Assembly (NCBI RefSeq): GCF_000214825.1
Contig: NC_015581.1
Location: forward strand, 496,001 to 560,000
DNA length: 64,000 nucleotides
Source of the DNA: Thiomicrospira cyclica ALM1
GTDB taxonomy: Bacteria > Pseudomonadota > Gammaproteobacteria > Thiomicrospirales > Thiomicrospiraceae
Direction: 5' to 3'
The notes under the pieces are model-generated. The model was not told where the DNA came from and ran no database searches. It worked only from the letters and a program-made list of their open reading frames with translations. Position numbers and translations under genes: made by a program. Every line of letters starts with the position of its first letter. Position 1 is the first letter of the stretch. Shown here piece after piece: positions 8,334 through 18,251 of the stretch.

Positions 8334-9963
8334 GCACTAACCAAGCCGCACTAATCAGCAGGCCTACTTGTATCCATATATAGGATAGGTTCTGGACGGC
8401 GGTTTGACCCGCCGCCTGCCACTCCAAATAAGCAGCAACAGCAACCAACGCAACGGCAATCGCGCGCCGACGTTGTTGCTTGGCTTGATTCTCCAAGGCT
8501 TGCTCTAAACGTGCAATTTGGCCAGAATGTAATTCTAATTGGCCATGTGCGGCTTTGTTTAACACTGAATGCACTAGGCCTGGTAGTTGCGGCGCATTTT
8601 CAATCCAGAAGGGTAGGTTACGCTTGGTGTTTTTTAGCAAGCTCTTGAGGCCGACACGCTCTTGCATCCAATCTTCTAAGAAGGGTTTAGCGGTATCCCA
8701 TAAATCCAGCTCATCATCCAATTGACGGCCTAAGCCTTCAATATTAAGCAGGGTTTTTTGCAATAACACCAATTGCGGTTGTACTTCCATGCCAAAGCGG
8801 CGCGCGGTTTGGAACAGACGCATTAAGAATAATCCAAATGAAATCTCTTTCAGCGGTCGATCCCAAATCGGTTCACATACGGCACGGATCGCCGATTCGA
8901 GTTCGTTAACACGGGTATCTTTTGGTACCCACTCGGATTCAATATGTAGCTCCGACACGCGCAAGTAATCACGGTTAAAGAAGGCTAAAAAGTTCTCCGC
9001 TAAATAACGCTGATCTTCCGGCGTGAGCGTACCCATAATGCCAAAGTCAATCGCGGCATAACGGCCATCGGGTAGCACAAAAATATTGCCTGGATGCATA
9101 TCGGCGTGAAAAAAGTTGTGTTTAAACACCTGAGTAAAGAAGATTGTCACGCCTTTAGCAGAGAGGTCAGTGAGATCGATGCCTTGTTCAATTAATTTTT
9201 CAGTTTCAGAAATGCGCGTACCGTAAATACGCTCCATAGTTATGACGTTTTCATTGGTGTGAGACCAATAGATTTCCGGCACATAAAGTAGGTCTGAGCC
9301 TTCAAAATTGCGTTTAAGTTGCGCGGCATTGGCGGCTTCTCGCATCATGTCCATTTCATCAAGGATGGTTTTTTCAAACTCACCAACCACCTCGGTTGGG
9401 TGTAAACGGCGACTTTCCTTGACGGCTAACTCTAACAAACGCGCTAGAGTAAACATAATCGACACGTCTTGCTCAATCACTGGTTTAATATCCGGGCGCA
9501 CGACTTTAATCACGACCTCTTCACCGCTATGCAAACGCGCGGCGTGAACTTGAGCCATCGACGCAGAGGCCATCGGTGTTGCTTCAAATTCGGCATAGGC
9601 TTCTTTGATTGAGCGTTTGAGGCCCTTTTCAATAATTTGGCGCGAATGGGTTTCGTCAAACGGTGGGCAATCGTCTTGCAGTTTAGTCAGCTCGACCGAG
9701 ATGTCTTCCGGCAACAGGTCTTTACGCGTTGACAGGGCTTGACCCAGCTTAATGAAAATAGGTCCGAGCTCTTCCAGCGCTAAACGTAAACGCACACCGC
9801 GCTCCCCAGTATGGCGCGGACGCCAGTTCCAGGGTAAGAGAATACGGTTTAGCCATACGAGTGCCTGATATTTACTTTGGCTTAATACCATGTCATCAAG
9901 ACGATAATGGGTGACTATACGGTTAATTTTTATTAAACGGACGATTTGTTTGATGAGGTTCAT
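8305..9963 (-). CDS. ubiB: UbiB, ABC1/ADCK-type atypical kinase for ubiquinone synthesis
   Basis: A membrane-associated atypical kinase/ATPase required for ubiquinone biosynthesis. 552 aa, normal for UbiB. The family KxGQ motif is seen as FIKLGQALSTRKDLLP near residue 75. The AAAS-like nucleotide loop appears as PMASASMAQVHAA near residue 130, then ITMERIYG, and the catalytic block HADMHPGN-FVLPDGRYAAIDFGIMG near residues 290-315. Two hydrophobic segments close the protein (residues about 505-520 and 525-543), anchoring it in the inner membrane. It is the last gene of hslU-DUF971-ubiE-ubiJ-ubiB and overlaps the TonB receptor 3' end tail to tail. Confidence 0.95.
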   Translation of the reverse strand: MNLIKQIVRLIKINRIVTHYRLDDMVLSQSKYQALVWLNRILLPWNWRPRHTGERGVRLRLALEELGPIFIKLGQALSTRKDLLPEDISVELTKLQDDCPPFDETHSRQIIEKGLKRSIKEAYAEFEATPMASASMAQVHAARLHSGEEVVIKVVRPDIKPVIEQDVSIMFTLARLLELAVKESRRLHPTEVVGEFEKTILDEMDMMREAANAAQLKRNFEGSDLLYVPEIYWSHTNENVITMERIYGTRISETEKLIEQGIDLTDLSAKGVTIFFTQVFKHNFFHADMHPGNIFVLPDGRYAAIDFGIMGTLTPEDQRYLAENFLAFFNRDYLRVSELHIESEWVPKDTRVNELESAIRAVCEPIWDRPLKEISFGLFLMRLFQTARRFGMEVQPQLVLLQKTLLNIEGLGRQLDDELDLWDTAKPFLEDWMQERVGLKSLLKNTKRNLPFWIENAPQLPGLVHSVLNKAAHGQLELHSGQIARLEQALENQAKQQRRRAIAVALVAVAAYLEWQAAGQTAVQNLSYIWIQVGLLISAAWLVLKTDSPNSK

Positions 9964-9975
9964 AATCGAGAGTCT

Positions 9976-10275
9976 TTAGATCTGATGGGTGGCGTTAAGG
10001 AGATTGGATAGTCTTGCTTCAACTGCCGTGACACGACTCTCCAGTTCGCAAATGGCTTGGCCATGAGCACTTAGCTCCGCTTGACTCGGTACAAGATTCA
10101 GTTCATAGCGGATATATTCGTTGAGTATTTGGCTGAAGTCTTGTTGGCGCTGGTCCGAAGACTGCGCAAACTGGGCTTTGGCATCACGAATTCGATAGGC
10201 GATTTGAAAAGCGATAGGATCGCCAATAAGCTTCGCTAAATCCTCTTCCCAGTCTCTATGTGCGCGCTGGGTCAT
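9976..10275 (-). CDS. ubiJ: Short UbiJ-like protein lacking the SCP2 domain
   Basis: The position between ubiE and ubiB is that of UbiJ, the lipid-binding scaffold of the ubiquinone biosynthesis complex. UbiJ is usually about 200 aa, with an N-terminal SCP2 sterol-carrier domain and a C-terminal helical tail. This protein has only 99 aa. It matches the tail by eye: DWEEDLAKLIGDPIAFQIA, then a helix, then NEYIRYELNLVPS, and a final coiled coil ELESRVTAVEARLSNL. The start codon overlaps the ubiE stop by one base and no upstream extension is possible in frame without running through ubiE. Either the SCP2 half has been lost or it is encoded elsewhere. Similarity to UbiK (also a small coiled coil) is an alternative reading. 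Confidence 0.55.
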   Translation of the reverse strand: MTQRAHRDWEEDLAKLIGDPIAFQIAYRIRDAKAQFAQSSDQRQQDFSQILNEYIRYELNLVPSQAELSAHGQAICELESRVTAVEARLSNLLNATHQI

Positions 10276-11033
10276 TAGAATTTCCAGCCACGATGTAGGG
10301 CGACAATGCCACCGGTCATATTTACATAGGTTGCGCGATCAAAGCCGGCGGTCACCATCATAGTTTTGAGGGTTTCCTGATCAGGGTGCATTCTAATCGA
10401 CTCGGCTAGGTATTGGTAGCTGGCTTCGTCTTTCGCAATTAATTTGCCCATCTTGGGAAGGATATTAAAAGAGTAGATATCATAAGCCTGGCTCAGTAGC
10501 GGGTTATGCACTTTGGAAAACTCTAAAATCAGCGCTTGACCACCGGGTTTTAGCACCCGATAAATTTCGGCGAGGGCTTGCTCTTTATGGGTCACATTTC
10601 GCAATCCGAAGGCCATTGTGACCACATCAAAGTGATTATCAGGAAAGCTGAGCGCTTCGGCATTAGCAACATTAAATTTAACCTGCGCACCGACGCCGGC
10701 ATCAATCAAGCGATCGCGACCTACTCGTAACATGGATTCGTTGATGTCGGCGAGTACGACCGTGCCGTCTTTACCCACTTTTTTTGCCATGGCAAGACTT
10801 AAATCGCCTGTGCCACCAGCTAGATCAAGCACTGTCATGCCCGGACGAATCCCGCTCAGCGCCATGGTTTGCTGTTTCCACAAGCGATGAATGCCCATCG
10901 ACATCACATCGTTCATAACATCATAGTTTTTGGCAACCGAGTCGAATACCCCTTTAACTTTTTTAACCTTCTCTTGGAGGGGCACTTGGCTAAAGCCAAA
11001 GTCGATGGTTTCACGAGTATCTTTAGCGCTCAT
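10275..11033 (-). CDS. ubiE: Demethylmenaquinone/ubiquinone C-methyltransferase UbiE
   Basis: SAM-dependent C-methylation of the quinone ring (DDMQ to DMQ, and demethylmenaquinone to menaquinone) in the cytoplasmic Ubi complex. 252 aa. UbiE signatures are [19 protein letters not shown] near residue 29, SAM motif [13 protein letters not shown] near 68, ADINESML near 92, [15 protein letters not shown] near 135, and [13 protein letters not shown] near 160. The start overlaps the DUF971 stop by 4 bases, and the stop abuts ubiJ, so translation is probably coupled along this operon. Confidence 0.96.
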   Translation of the reverse strand: MSAKDTRETIDFGFSQVPLQEKVKKVKGVFDSVAKNYDVMNDVMSMGIHRLWKQQTMALSGIRPGMTVLDLAGGTGDLSLAMAKKVGKDGTVVLADINESMLRVGRDRLIDAGVGAQVKFNVANAEALSFPDNHFDVVTMAFGLRNVTHKEQALAEIYRVLKPGGQALILEFSKVHNPLLSQAYDIYSFNILPKMGKLIAKDEASYQYLAESIRMHPDQETLKTMMVTAGFDRATYVNMTGGIVALHRGWKF

Positions 11034-11419
11034 TTTCCTGCTTCCTTTTTAAGTCGGGTTAAATCAGGGTGGCTATGGCCGGCACGCATCAAGCGCCGCA
11101 AATAATCGACCCAGCAAGCCTGGTAATTTTCGCCAAGATCATACAAACGTTCCCAGGTGTAAATACCACTGTCGTGGCCATCATCAAAGTGGAGGCGAAT
11201 CGCGTAGTTTCCAACCGGGCTGATGGCTTCAATCGCCACATCCTGTTTATCTAACTGCAGTTTTTCTTGTCCTGGCGCGTGTCCTGTGACCTCTGCCGAT
11301 TGCGAATAGACTCGCAAAAATTCCGCGGTGTAGATGAAGCTTTGATCATCATCAAAGACTATTTCTAATTTACGCGACACTTGATGGAGTTTGATTTCAA
11401 CCGGTATAGCTGTGGTCAT
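11030..11419 (-). CDS. DUF971 (gamma-butyrobetaine hydroxylase-like N-terminal domain) protein
   Basis: A small stand-alone DUF971 protein of 129 aa, commonly found between hslU and ubiE in gammaproteobacteria. It has a beta-rich fold: [19 protein letters not shown], then [42 protein letters not shown], and the end WVDYLRRL. The domain carries a metal or Fe-S cluster role in related proteins; no cysteine cluster is obvious here beyond a single Cys. ATG at 11419 is preferred to the ATG at 11434 because GAGGA lies 6-7 bases before it. It follows hslU by 18 bp and overlaps ubiE by 4 bp. Confidence 0.82.
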   Translation of the reverse strand: MTTAIPVEIKLHQVSRKLEIVFDDDQSFIYTAEFLRVYSQSAEVTGHAPGQEKLQLDKQDVAIEAISPVGNYAIRLHFDDGHDSGIYTWERLYDLGENYQACWVDYLRRLMRAGHSHPDLTRLKKEAGK

Positions 11420-11437
11420 AAACTGTCCTCGCAAGCT

Positions 11438-12757
11438 TTATAAAATATACTGCGATAAATCCTGATCTTTCGCTAGCGCGCCCAGACGTTCGTCTACAAA
11501 TGTTGCATTAACCTCGAGGGTTTGTCCCGCTTGATTGGGTGCATTATAAGACGCTTCTTCAAGCAAACGTTCCATAACAGTGTGTAAGCGTCGTGCGCCA
11601 ATGTTTTCGGTGCTTTCATTCACTTGATAGGCAATTTCAGCCAAGCGCTGGATACCATCCGGGGTAAAGCTCACATAAAAACCTTCGGTGCCTAATAACG
11701 CTGTTGCCTGCGTGGTCAGTGCCGCTTTCGGTTCGGTCAGAATACGCACAAAATCTTTCACCCGCAGCGATTTTAGTTCAACCCGAATGGGTAGGCGGCC
11801 TTGTAATTCGGCAATTAAATCGGCCGGTTTGCTCATGTGGAACGCGCCCGAGGCAATAAATAAAATATGGTCGGTTTTAATCATGCCATATTTGGTGGAG
11901 ATGGTGCTGCCTTCAATCAGTGGCAGTAGGTCACGCTGTACCCCTTCTCGCGATACATCACCGCCCGATGCGCCATTACGCTTGGTAACTTTGTCTATTT
12001 CATCAATAAACACGATGCCGTTTTGTTCTACGTTTTCAACAGCTTGCGATTTTATGTCTTCGTCATTGACTAGGCGCTGGGCTTCTTCTTCAATGAGTAA
12101 CTTGAAGGCTTTTTTGATCGGCAATTTTCGCTTTTGCTTTTTGTTGCTGCCAAGGGATTGAAACATATCTTGCAGCTGAGAGGTCATGTCTTCCATGCCC
12201 GGTGGCGTCATGATTTCAACATGTGCTGGATTCACTTTTAGGTCAATTTCGATCTCTTTGTCGTCTAATTGACCTTCACGCAGTTTTTTGCGGAATTTTT
12301 GGCGAGTTTCCGCCATGGCTTCATGGCTATCCTCTTCGCGCCCACGAGCCGGTGGTAGCAGAATATCCAAAATACGTTCTTCAGCGGCATCTTCTGCGCG
12401 CGTTTTAACTTTTTGCACGGCTTGTTCCCGTTGCATTTTGACCGCATTATCAACTAGATCGCGAATGATCGAGTCAACATCACGGCCAACATAACCGACT
12501 TCGGTAAATTTCGTCGCTTCAACTTTGATAAACGGGGCATTAGCCAGTTTCGCTAAGCGGCGCGCGATTTCAGTTTTACCAACACCGGTTGGACCAATCA
12601 TCAAAATGTTTTTAGGGGTGACTTCGGCCCCTAATTCCTTAGGAAGTTGCATCCGGCGCCAGCGATTGCGTAAGGCAACGGCGACAGCTTTTTTGGCGTC
12701 ATCTTGCCCAATGATATGTTTGTCGAGTTCGTGAACAATTTCTTTTGGCGTCATCAT
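11438..12757 (-). CDS. hslU: ATP-dependent protease ATPase subunit HslU
   Basis: AAA+ unfoldase that feeds substrates to the HslV peptidase in the cytoplasm. 439 aa. Walker A is [15 protein letters not shown] near residue 55, Walker B is VFIDEIDK near 247, and the start is [16 protein letters not shown]. The pore loop GYVGRDV is near 90 and the I domain lies between about residues 110 and 230. The C-terminus ends SQYIL, matching the tail that docks into HslV. Its partner hslV is not adjacent but 4.9 kb away on the other strand. The upstream region shows TATAAT on the minus strand (12796-12801). Confidence 0.96.
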   Translation of the reverse strand: MMTPKEIVHELDKHIIGQDDAKKAVAVALRNRWRRMQLPKELGAEVTPKNILMIGPTGVGKTEIARRLAKLANAPFIKVEATKFTEVGYVGRDVDSIIRDLVDNAVKMQREQAVQKVKTRAEDAAEERILDILLPPARGREEDSHEAMAETRQKFRKKLREGQLDDKEIEIDLKVNPAHVEIMTPPGMEDMTSQLQDMFQSLGSNKKQKRKLPIKKAFKLLIEEEAQRLVNDEDIKSQAVENVEQNGIVFIDEIDKVTKRNGASGGDVSREGVQRDLLPLIEGSTISTKYGMIKTDHILFIASGAFHMSKPADLIAELQGRLPIRVELKSLRVKDFVRILTEPKAALTTQATALLGTEGFYVSFTPDGIQRLAEIAYQVNESTENIGARRLHTVMERLLEEASYNAPNQAGQTLEVNATFVDERLGALAKDQDLSQYIL

Positions 12758-12809
12758 GCTGGTCGCACACCTCAGTGATTGGTATAAAACCCAGTATTAT
12801 AGTGCAAAA

Positions 12810-12836
12810 GCCATCAATTCGAAGTTCAATGATGGC
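12810..12836. other. Inverted repeat between hslU and selD
   Basis: Arms GCCATCA and TGATGGC enclose a 13-base loop. It lies 53 bp upstream of hslU and about 95 bp upstream of selD, in the 174-bp divergent region. There is no T-run, so it is not a simple terminator; an operator or leader hairpin is possible. Confidence 0.4.
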
Positions 12837-12931
12837 GCGAATAAGGGTAAAAATGTAAACATCCCGTGAAAAGGATTACTTGGTCGTCATTAATAATTGC
12901 TGTCATAATACCTCTTTTTAGGGTTGAAATT

Positions 12932-13987
12932 ATGGATGTTTTACTAACACAATTTAGTCATGGTGCTGGGTGTGGTTGCAAAATTTCACCGAGTCAACTC
13001 GATATTATTTTAGACGGTGCTCGTTCAGAGTTGCGTTTTCCAGGCCTGGTTGTTGGTCAAGGCGCCAAAGATGATGCGGCGGCGTTTGATTTAGGCGATG
13101 GTCGCGTTATTTTATCGACTACGGATTTTTTTATGCCGATTGTCGATGATCCGCGCACCTTCGGACAGATAGCGGCAACCAATGCCCTATCGGATATTTA
13201 TGCGATGGGTGGCCAGCCGATGATGGCGGTTGCGATTTTGGGTTGGCCGTTGGATAAATTGGGTGCTGACGTTGCCGCAGCGGTGGTTGCTGGTGGGCGC
13301 CAGGCCTGCGAGACCGCAGGGATTCCGTTGGCCGGTGGTCATTCCATTGATACGCCAGAACCCATTTTTGGTTTAGCGGTTACTGGGATTGCGCAAAAGT
13401 CGCAGTTAAAAACCAACGCGATGGCCGATGCCGACTGTGCCATATTTCTAACCAAACCATTGGGCGTGGGGATTTTAACGACCGCACAAAAGCAGCAGAA
13501 AATTCGTCCAGAGGACTTACAAAACGCCATTAACACTATGTGCCAACTCAATAAAATAGGCGCCGATTTAGCCACTTTGGCTGGTGTTAGCTGTATCACC
13601 GATGTAACCGGTTTTGGACTGCTAGGGCATTTGTTAGAAATTTGTGAAGCGAGTCATATTAAAGCGGTTATTGATGCCAAGGCGGTGCCCTTATTGCCGA
13701 ATGTTGTGGACTATTTGCAGCAAGGATGTGTTCCAGGTGGCACGATGCGCAACTGGCAAAGCGTTCAACATCAGGTCGCAGGTTCGAATGGTCAAACGCT
13801 TGATCAGCAAACCCAACGGCTATTATGTGACCCTCAAACCTCGGGTGGTTTATTAGTGATGGTCCGGTCCTCGGCCATGGCGGATTTTCAAGCACACTGT
13901 TACCAACAGGGTTTAAATCTAACGCCGATTGGCAAAACGCTTGCTGAATCTGCCACAGACGCTGGGCCACGGATCGAGGTAATTTGA
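12932..13987 (+). CDS. selD: Selenide, water dikinase (selenophosphate synthase)
   Basis: Makes selenophosphate from selenide and ATP, the selenium donor for selenocysteine and for selenouridine in tRNA. 351 aa from ATG at 12932, which gives the conserved start [19 protein letters not shown]. The catalytic Cys (first Cys of GCGCK) and the Lys are present; no Sec codon is involved. The AIRS/PurM fold motifs [35 protein letters not shown] and [11 protein letters not shown] are all seen. An in-frame ATG at 12866 would add 22 residues not found in the family. The stop codon overlaps the mnmH ATG (TGATG), so the two are translationally coupled and selenium is directed to tRNA modification. Confidence 0.95.
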   Translation: MDVLLTQFSHGAGCGCKISPSQLDIILDGARSELRFPGLVVGQGAKDDAAAFDLGDGRVILSTTDFFMPIVDDPRTFGQIAATNALSDIYAMGGQPMMAVAILGWPLDKLGADVAAAVVAGGRQACETAGIPLAGGHSIDTPEPIFGLAVTGIAQKSQLKTNAMADADCAIFLTKPLGVGILTTAQKQQKIRPEDLQNAINTMCQLNKIGADLATLAGVSCITDVTGFGLLGHLLEICEASHIKAVIDAKAVPLLPNVVDYLQQGCVPGGTMRNWQSVQHQVAGSNGQTLDQQTQRLLCDPQTSGGLLVMVRSSAMADFQAHCYQQGLNLTPIGKTLAESATDAGPRIEVI

Positions 13988-15084
13988 TGATCACTGCCTT
14001 GCCAAGTGTCGATGATTTTCAAGCGATTGCTGAAGCTCAGTTACCCTTGATTGATGTGCGCGCACCGGTTGAATTTCAACGGGGTTCGATACCCAATGCA
14101 ACCAATTTGGTACTGATGAATGATGATGAGCGTCATCAGGTTGGACTTTGCTATAAGCAGTCCGGGCAGCAACAAGCGATAGTTTTGGGGCATCAATTAG
14201 TGCAAGGGGCGGTACGTGAACAGCGCACGGCCGATTGGCTAGACTTTGTTAAGCAACACCCTAGTGCCATGCTCTATTGTTTTCGGGGTGGGTTACGCTC
14301 TCGCACCTCGCAGCAATGGTTGAGTGAGGCTGGGGTGACCATTCCGCGTATTGCCGGCGGATATAAAGCGTTTCGGCAATATTTAATCGACACACTCAAT
14401 CAAACAGCACAGGAACTAGCACAAGGTGTCTTGCAATCCTGGGTGATTGCCGGTCGTACCGGTTCTGGTAAAACCGCGCTATTGGCTCAGTTAGCGGCTG
14501 GGGTTGATTTAGAGGCGATGGCACAGCATCGCGGCTCCAGTTTTGGTGGCAGAGCTTGGCCACAGCCTTCGCAAATTGATTTTGAAAATCAGCTGGCTTA
14601 TCGTTTGATCGCGCTGAATCGCAACGTTGGGCGCCAACGTATTTTTGAAGACGAAGGGCGTAATATTGGCTCCGTGCATTTGTCTGCCGAGCTGTTTTCA
14701 GCGATTAAAGCGGGGCATCGGGTGATGCTAGAGGTGCCTTTTGATAGCCGCTGTCAGCACATTCTTCAAGAGTATGTGATTGAAGGACAGCAAGAGTTTG
14801 GCGGTCTGGCTCCGTGGATAACCCATATGCAAAGTCGTTTTGTCCGCATTTCTAAACGTCTAGGGGGCGTGGGTTATGCCAAGGTTTGTCAGGCGTTTGA
14901 GCAGGCGTGTCATCAGCAACAGCTGAATCATCAGTTAGAGGCGCACCTGGGTTGGATTGTGTATCTACTGCGTGACTATTATGATCCTATGTATGATTAT
15001 CAGCTACAACGCTACCCACAACCGATCATGATACAGGGTAGTCCAGAAGAGCTAATGGCCTTTTTCAATCAGCTAAAAGATTAG
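13987..15084 (+). CDS. mnmH: tRNA 2-selenouridine synthase
   Basis: Converts 2-thiouridine to 2-selenouridine at the wobble position of tRNAs for Lys, Glu and Gln, using selenophosphate from SelD. 365 aa. The N-terminal rhodanese domain (residues 10-130) has the active-site Cys in LYCFRGGLRSRTSQQWL near residue 97. A P-loop, AGRTGSGKTALL, is near residue 157, followed by HRGSSFGG, typical of SelU/YbbB. The start overlaps the selD stop. No selA or selB is in the window, so this gene alone can account for selD here. Confidence 0.95.
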   Translation: MITALPSVDDFQAIAEAQLPLIDVRAPVEFQRGSIPNATNLVLMNDDERHQVGLCYKQSGQQQAIVLGHQLVQGAVREQRTADWLDFVKQHPSAMLYCFRGGLRSRTSQQWLSEAGVTIPRIAGGYKAFRQYLIDTLNQTAQELAQGVLQSWVIAGRTGSGKTALLAQLAAGVDLEAMAQHRGSSFGGRAWPQPSQIDFENQLAYRLIALNRNVGRQRIFEDEGRNIGSVHLSAELFSAIKAGHRVMLEVPFDSRCQHILQEYVIEGQQEFGGLAPWITHMQSRFVRISKRLGGVGYAKVCQAFEQACHQQQLNHQLEAHLGWIVYLLRDYYDPMYDYQLQRYPQPIMIQGSPEELMAFFNQLKD

Positions 15085-15120
15085 CTATACTTAATATTAA
15101 TTAAACGATAGGCGCAATCG

Positions 15121-15996
15121 ATGAGTATAGGATTTAGCAAAATGCATGGTTTGGGCAATGACTTTATGGTGGTCGATGCCATTAATCAGTCAATTGACTT
15201 GACACCAGGCCTGGTTAAAAGCCTTGCCGACCGGCATTGGGGCGTGGGGTTTGACCAGTTATTAGTGGTTGAGCGACCCAAGTCAGAGGTAGCCGATTTT
15301 CGTTACCGAATTTTTAATGCCGATGGTTCAGAAGTTCAGCAATGCGGTAATGGCGCCCGTTGTTTTGCCCGCTTTGTTTATGACCAAGGCTTAACCCAAA
15401 AACGTGAAATCCCCGTTGAAACCGCTTCGGGGCTAATCGTGTTGTATTTGGAAGACGATGGTCAAGTGCGGGTCAATATGGGGTTGCCGCGTTTTGCGCC
15501 GAACAGCTTGCCTTTTGTGGCCGAGGCACAAGCCGAGAATTACCAGATTGAGGTCGACAACCAGGCCTGGTTAATCGGCGCAGTGTCGATGGGCAATCCC
15601 CACGCGGTATTAATGCCATTTGAAGATGTTACCCAAGCGCCGGTGGCAACGCTGGGTGCGGCGTTGGAATCCCATCCACGCTTTCCAGAGCGCGTGAATG
15701 TGGCCTTTCCACAGTTGGTGAGTCCACAGCATATTAAGTTGCGTGTGTTTGAGCGTGGTGCCGGCGAAACCCAGGCATGTGGTACCGGTGCCTGTGCGGC
15801 GATGGCGGTATTGCGCCGTTGGGGACAAGTGGCTGAAGAAGTCACTGTATCTTTACCCGGTGGGGATTTAGTGATCCGTTGGTCAGGTCAGCTGGATGAG
15901 CCACTTTGGATGACAGGGCCGGTAGCACAGGTGTTTACCGGCCAATTGGGTGCGGGTTGGTTGAGCGAAACGAAAGGGGTCGTGCATGACGAGTGA
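15121..15996 (+). CDS. dapF: Diaminopimelate epimerase
   Basis: Cofactor-independent racemase converting LL-DAP to meso-DAP for lysine and peptidoglycan synthesis. 291 aa. The two catalytic cysteines are in QQCGNGARC near residue 75 and QACGTGACA near residue 221. The start [16 protein letters not shown] and GNPHAV near residue 160 are family signatures. It overlaps the DUF484 gene by 11 bp. dapF-DUF484-xerC is a standard gammaproteobacterial cluster. Confidence 0.97.
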   Translation: MSIGFSKMHGLGNDFMVVDAINQSIDLTPGLVKSLADRHWGVGFDQLLVVERPKSEVADFRYRIFNADGSEVQQCGNGARCFARFVYDQGLTQKREIPVETASGLIVLYLEDDGQVRVNMGLPRFAPNSLPFVAEAQAENYQIEVDNQAWLIGAVSMGNPHAVLMPFEDVTQAPVATLGAALESHPRFPERVNVAFPQLVSPQHIKLRVFERGAGETQACGTGACAAMAVLRRWGQVAEEVTVSLPGGDLVIRWSGQLDEPLWMTGPVAQVFTGQLGAGWLSETKGVVHDE

Positions 15997-16702
15997 AAAA
16001 AAAGGCTTAAGAGCCGATGAGGTTGCCGAGTATTTGGCGAAAAACCAACAGTTTTTTCATATCTTCCCCGGCCTGTTAGATGAATTGAGTATTCCGCATC
16101 CAGAATCGGGTAAAGCGTTATCGCTGTTAGAACGTCAGGTGTGGCAGTTACGTCAGCAAAAACAATTGTTGCAAGATCAGGTCGATTCCTTGGTGAGTAT
16201 CGCCGGTGACAATGGGGTGATTATGCAAAAGCTACATCACTTAGCCTTGCGTTTGTTACAAGCGCCCAATCAGCAAGCGTCATTAGACGCGCTTTATCAG
16301 CAACTTCAGGGGTCGTTTGCCGTTGAGCAAGTCACCTTATTTAGCTGGGAACTACCCAATAGCAGTTTAGCAGGCCTGCAGCAGCTCGGTGTGCGCCAAG
16401 ATTGGGTTGCCAGTTTAAAAGAGAGTCTAGTGCCAGGTCAGCCTGTTTGTGGCTTTATTGAAGCGCAATGGAAGCAAGGGTTGTTTAAAACCACCGAGCC
16501 GATTGAGTCGATGTGCTGTGTGCCGCTTGGCTGGCAGTCGGTTTGGGGTGTCTTAGCCTTGGGCAGTCATAGCAATCGTTTTCAGCCGGATTTAGGCACC
16601 TATTTTTTGAAAATTCTGGGTGAGTTGGTGAGTGCCCAATTTAACGCTTTGTTTAATGACGCTATGCCAGCATCTGCTGATTTAGTGAACAGCGAATTCT
16701 AA
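15986..16702 (+). CDS. DUF484 family GAF-like protein
   Basis: A 238-aa soluble protein conserved between dapF and xerC in gammaproteobacteria, function unknown. The N-terminus [29 protein letters not shown] followed by a coiled coil ([23 protein letters not shown], described in two parts, residues 45-70) is typical. The rest has a GAF-like fold ending in [21 protein letters not shown]. It overlaps dapF and is separated from xerC by one base. Confidence 0.85.
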   Translation: MTSEKKGLRADEVAEYLAKNQQFFHIFPGLLDELSIPHPESGKALSLLERQVWQLRQQKQLLQDQVDSLVSIAGDNGVIMQKLHHLALRLLQAPNQQASLDALYQQLQGSFAVEQVTLFSWELPNSSLAGLQQLGVRQDWVASLKESLVPGQPVCGFIEAQWKQGLFKTTEPIESMCCVPLGWQSVWGVLALGSHSNRFQPDLGTYFLKILGELVSAQFNALFNDAMPASADLVNSEF

Positions 16703-16703
16703 T

Positions 16704-17693
16704 ATGGATGCGTGTTTAGCCGCTTTTGTTGAGGATTTAGCGGCACAGCAGTATTCTGCGCATTCAGTCGCTAATTATCAGCGTGACATTGTTGCTTACC
16801 AGGCCTGGTCCGCAGACCCAGGTTGTTTGTCGCAACCCCACACTACAGCCGCCAGCGCGCTGTTTTGGCAAGCACAAAGCCTGCAAGATTTTGAAAATTA
16901 TGTTATGTCCATGAGCGAGCAAGATAAGCACTCTCGCACCATTCGTCGCCATCTATCGGCATTACGGCGGTTTTATCAATTTATGCTCCGTCAAGGCTGG
17001 GTCGAGGATAATCCGGTGCAGTGGGTGCAGGCACCTAAAGCAGATAAACCCTTGCCCAAAAGTGTGTCTGTTGACAAGATGCAGCAGTTATTAGACCAGC
17101 CGTTGGATTCCGATTTGGCGGTTCGCGACCAAGCGATGTTTGAGCTGCTCTATTCATCCGGTATCCGCGTTGCCGAACTGGTCAGTTTGCGTTATCCCGC
17201 CAGTTTAGCCTTGTTGGATGAGGGTTATATCAGTGTTGTAGGCAAGGGCAATAAACAGCGTTTGGCAATGGTTGGACGCACAGCGGTGCAGGCATTGCAG
17301 GCCTGGTTGCCGCTTCGGCAACAATGGGCGCTTGAAGATGATGCGCTATTCATTAGTCAGCAGGGTAAGGGTTTAACGGTGCGCAGTGTGCAAAAGCGAC
17401 TCGCGCAACGGGGTCGGACTGCGGGTTTGGACAGCCGCATTAGCCCGCATCGTTTGCGCCACGCCTGTGCGACCCATGTGCTAGAATCCAGTGGTGATTT
17501 ACGTGCGGTGCAAGAGTTATTGGGGCACGCCCAGCTAAGCACCACCCAAATTTATACCAAATTAGATATGCAACACTTAGCGCAGGTTTATGACCAAGCC
17601 CACCCTCGGGCACGCAAAGGGGCGCAAGTAGCTGATGAACACCAGAACACAAGAAACACTCATCGAGTAGAGGACAACACAGATGCAACATGA
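16704..17693 (+). CDS. xerC: Tyrosine recombinase XerC
   Basis: Site-specific recombinase acting with XerD at dif to resolve chromosome dimers. 329 aa, about 30 longer than E. coli XerC; the extra length is mainly a hydrophilic C-terminal tail after the catalytic Tyr. The SAM-like N-terminal domain (residues 1-100) is followed by the catalytic domain with [14 protein letters not shown] (Arg), a Lys strand [20 protein letters not shown] (His, Arg), [16 protein letters not shown] (His and nucleophile Tyr). The stop overlaps hslV by 11 bp, so the two are likely co-translated. Confidence 0.94.
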   Translation: MDACLAAFVEDLAAQQYSAHSVANYQRDIVAYQAWSADPGCLSQPHTTAASALFWQAQSLQDFENYVMSMSEQDKHSRTIRRHLSALRRFYQFMLRQGWVEDNPVQWVQAPKADKPLPKSVSVDKMQQLLDQPLDSDLAVRDQAMFELLYSSGIRVAELVSLRYPASLALLDEGYISVVGKGNKQRLAMVGRTAVQALQAWLPLRQQWALEDDALFISQQGKGLTVRSVQKRLAQRGRTAGLDSRISPHRLRHACATHVLESSGDLRAVQELLGHAQLSTTQIYTKLDMQHLAQVYDQAHPRARKGAQVADEHQNTRNTHRVEDNTDAT

Positions 17694-18240
17694 TCCGGCA
17701 ACAATTTACGGCACCACGATTTTATGCGTCAAGCGCAATGGACAAATGGTTATTGGTGGTGATGGCCAAGTCACCCTAGGACACATTGTGATGAAAGGCA
17801 ATGCCCGTAAAGTGCGTCGTCTGTATAACGGTCAAGTGCTGGCCGGTTTTGCCGGTGCTACCGCCGATGCGTTTACCTTGTTTGAGCGTTTCGAAGGTCG
17901 TTTGCAAACCCACAATGGACAGTTGATGCGCGCCGCGGTAGAAATGGCCAAGGATTGGCGCACTGATCGTGCTTTGCGCAAGTTAGAAGCGATGATGATC
18001 GTTGCTGATGCCGACACCATGCTACTGATTTCTGGGACAGGTGATGTGATTGAACCACAAGACGACTTTATTGCGATAGGTTCTGGCGGCAGTTATGCTC
18101 ATGCCGCGGCTCAAGCCCTAATTCGCCATAGCGAGCTCGGTGCCGAGGATTTGGTGCGTAATGCTTTAACGATTGCGGCCGATTTATGTATTTACACCAA
18201 CCACAATTTAACGATTGAAGTTTTAGCCAATACTAATTAG
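17683..18240 (+). CDS. hslV: ATP-dependent protease subunit HslV with short propeptide
   Basis: Peptidase core of the HslUV protease. 185 aa. The catalytic Thr is the first Thr of GTTILCVKR at residue 11, so a propeptide of about 10 residues ([10 protein letters not shown]) must be removed to expose it. E. coli needs only Met removal; several other proteobacteria carry such an extension before [14 protein letters not shown], the [12 protein letters not shown] block and [14 protein letters not shown] are all typical. ATG with GAGGACA upstream is inside the xerC 3' end. The partner hslU is 4.9 kb away on the opposite strand. Confidence 0.95.
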   Translation: MQHDPATIYGTTILCVKRNGQMVIGGDGQVTLGHIVMKGNARKVRRLYNGQVLAGFAGATADAFTLFERFEGRLQTHNGQLMRAAVEMAKDWRTDRALRKLEAMMIVADADTMLLISGTGDVIEPQDDFIAIGSGGSYAHAAAQALIRHSELGAEDLVRNALTIAADLCIYTNHNLTIEVLANTN

Positions 18241-18251
18241 TCAATACCTAA

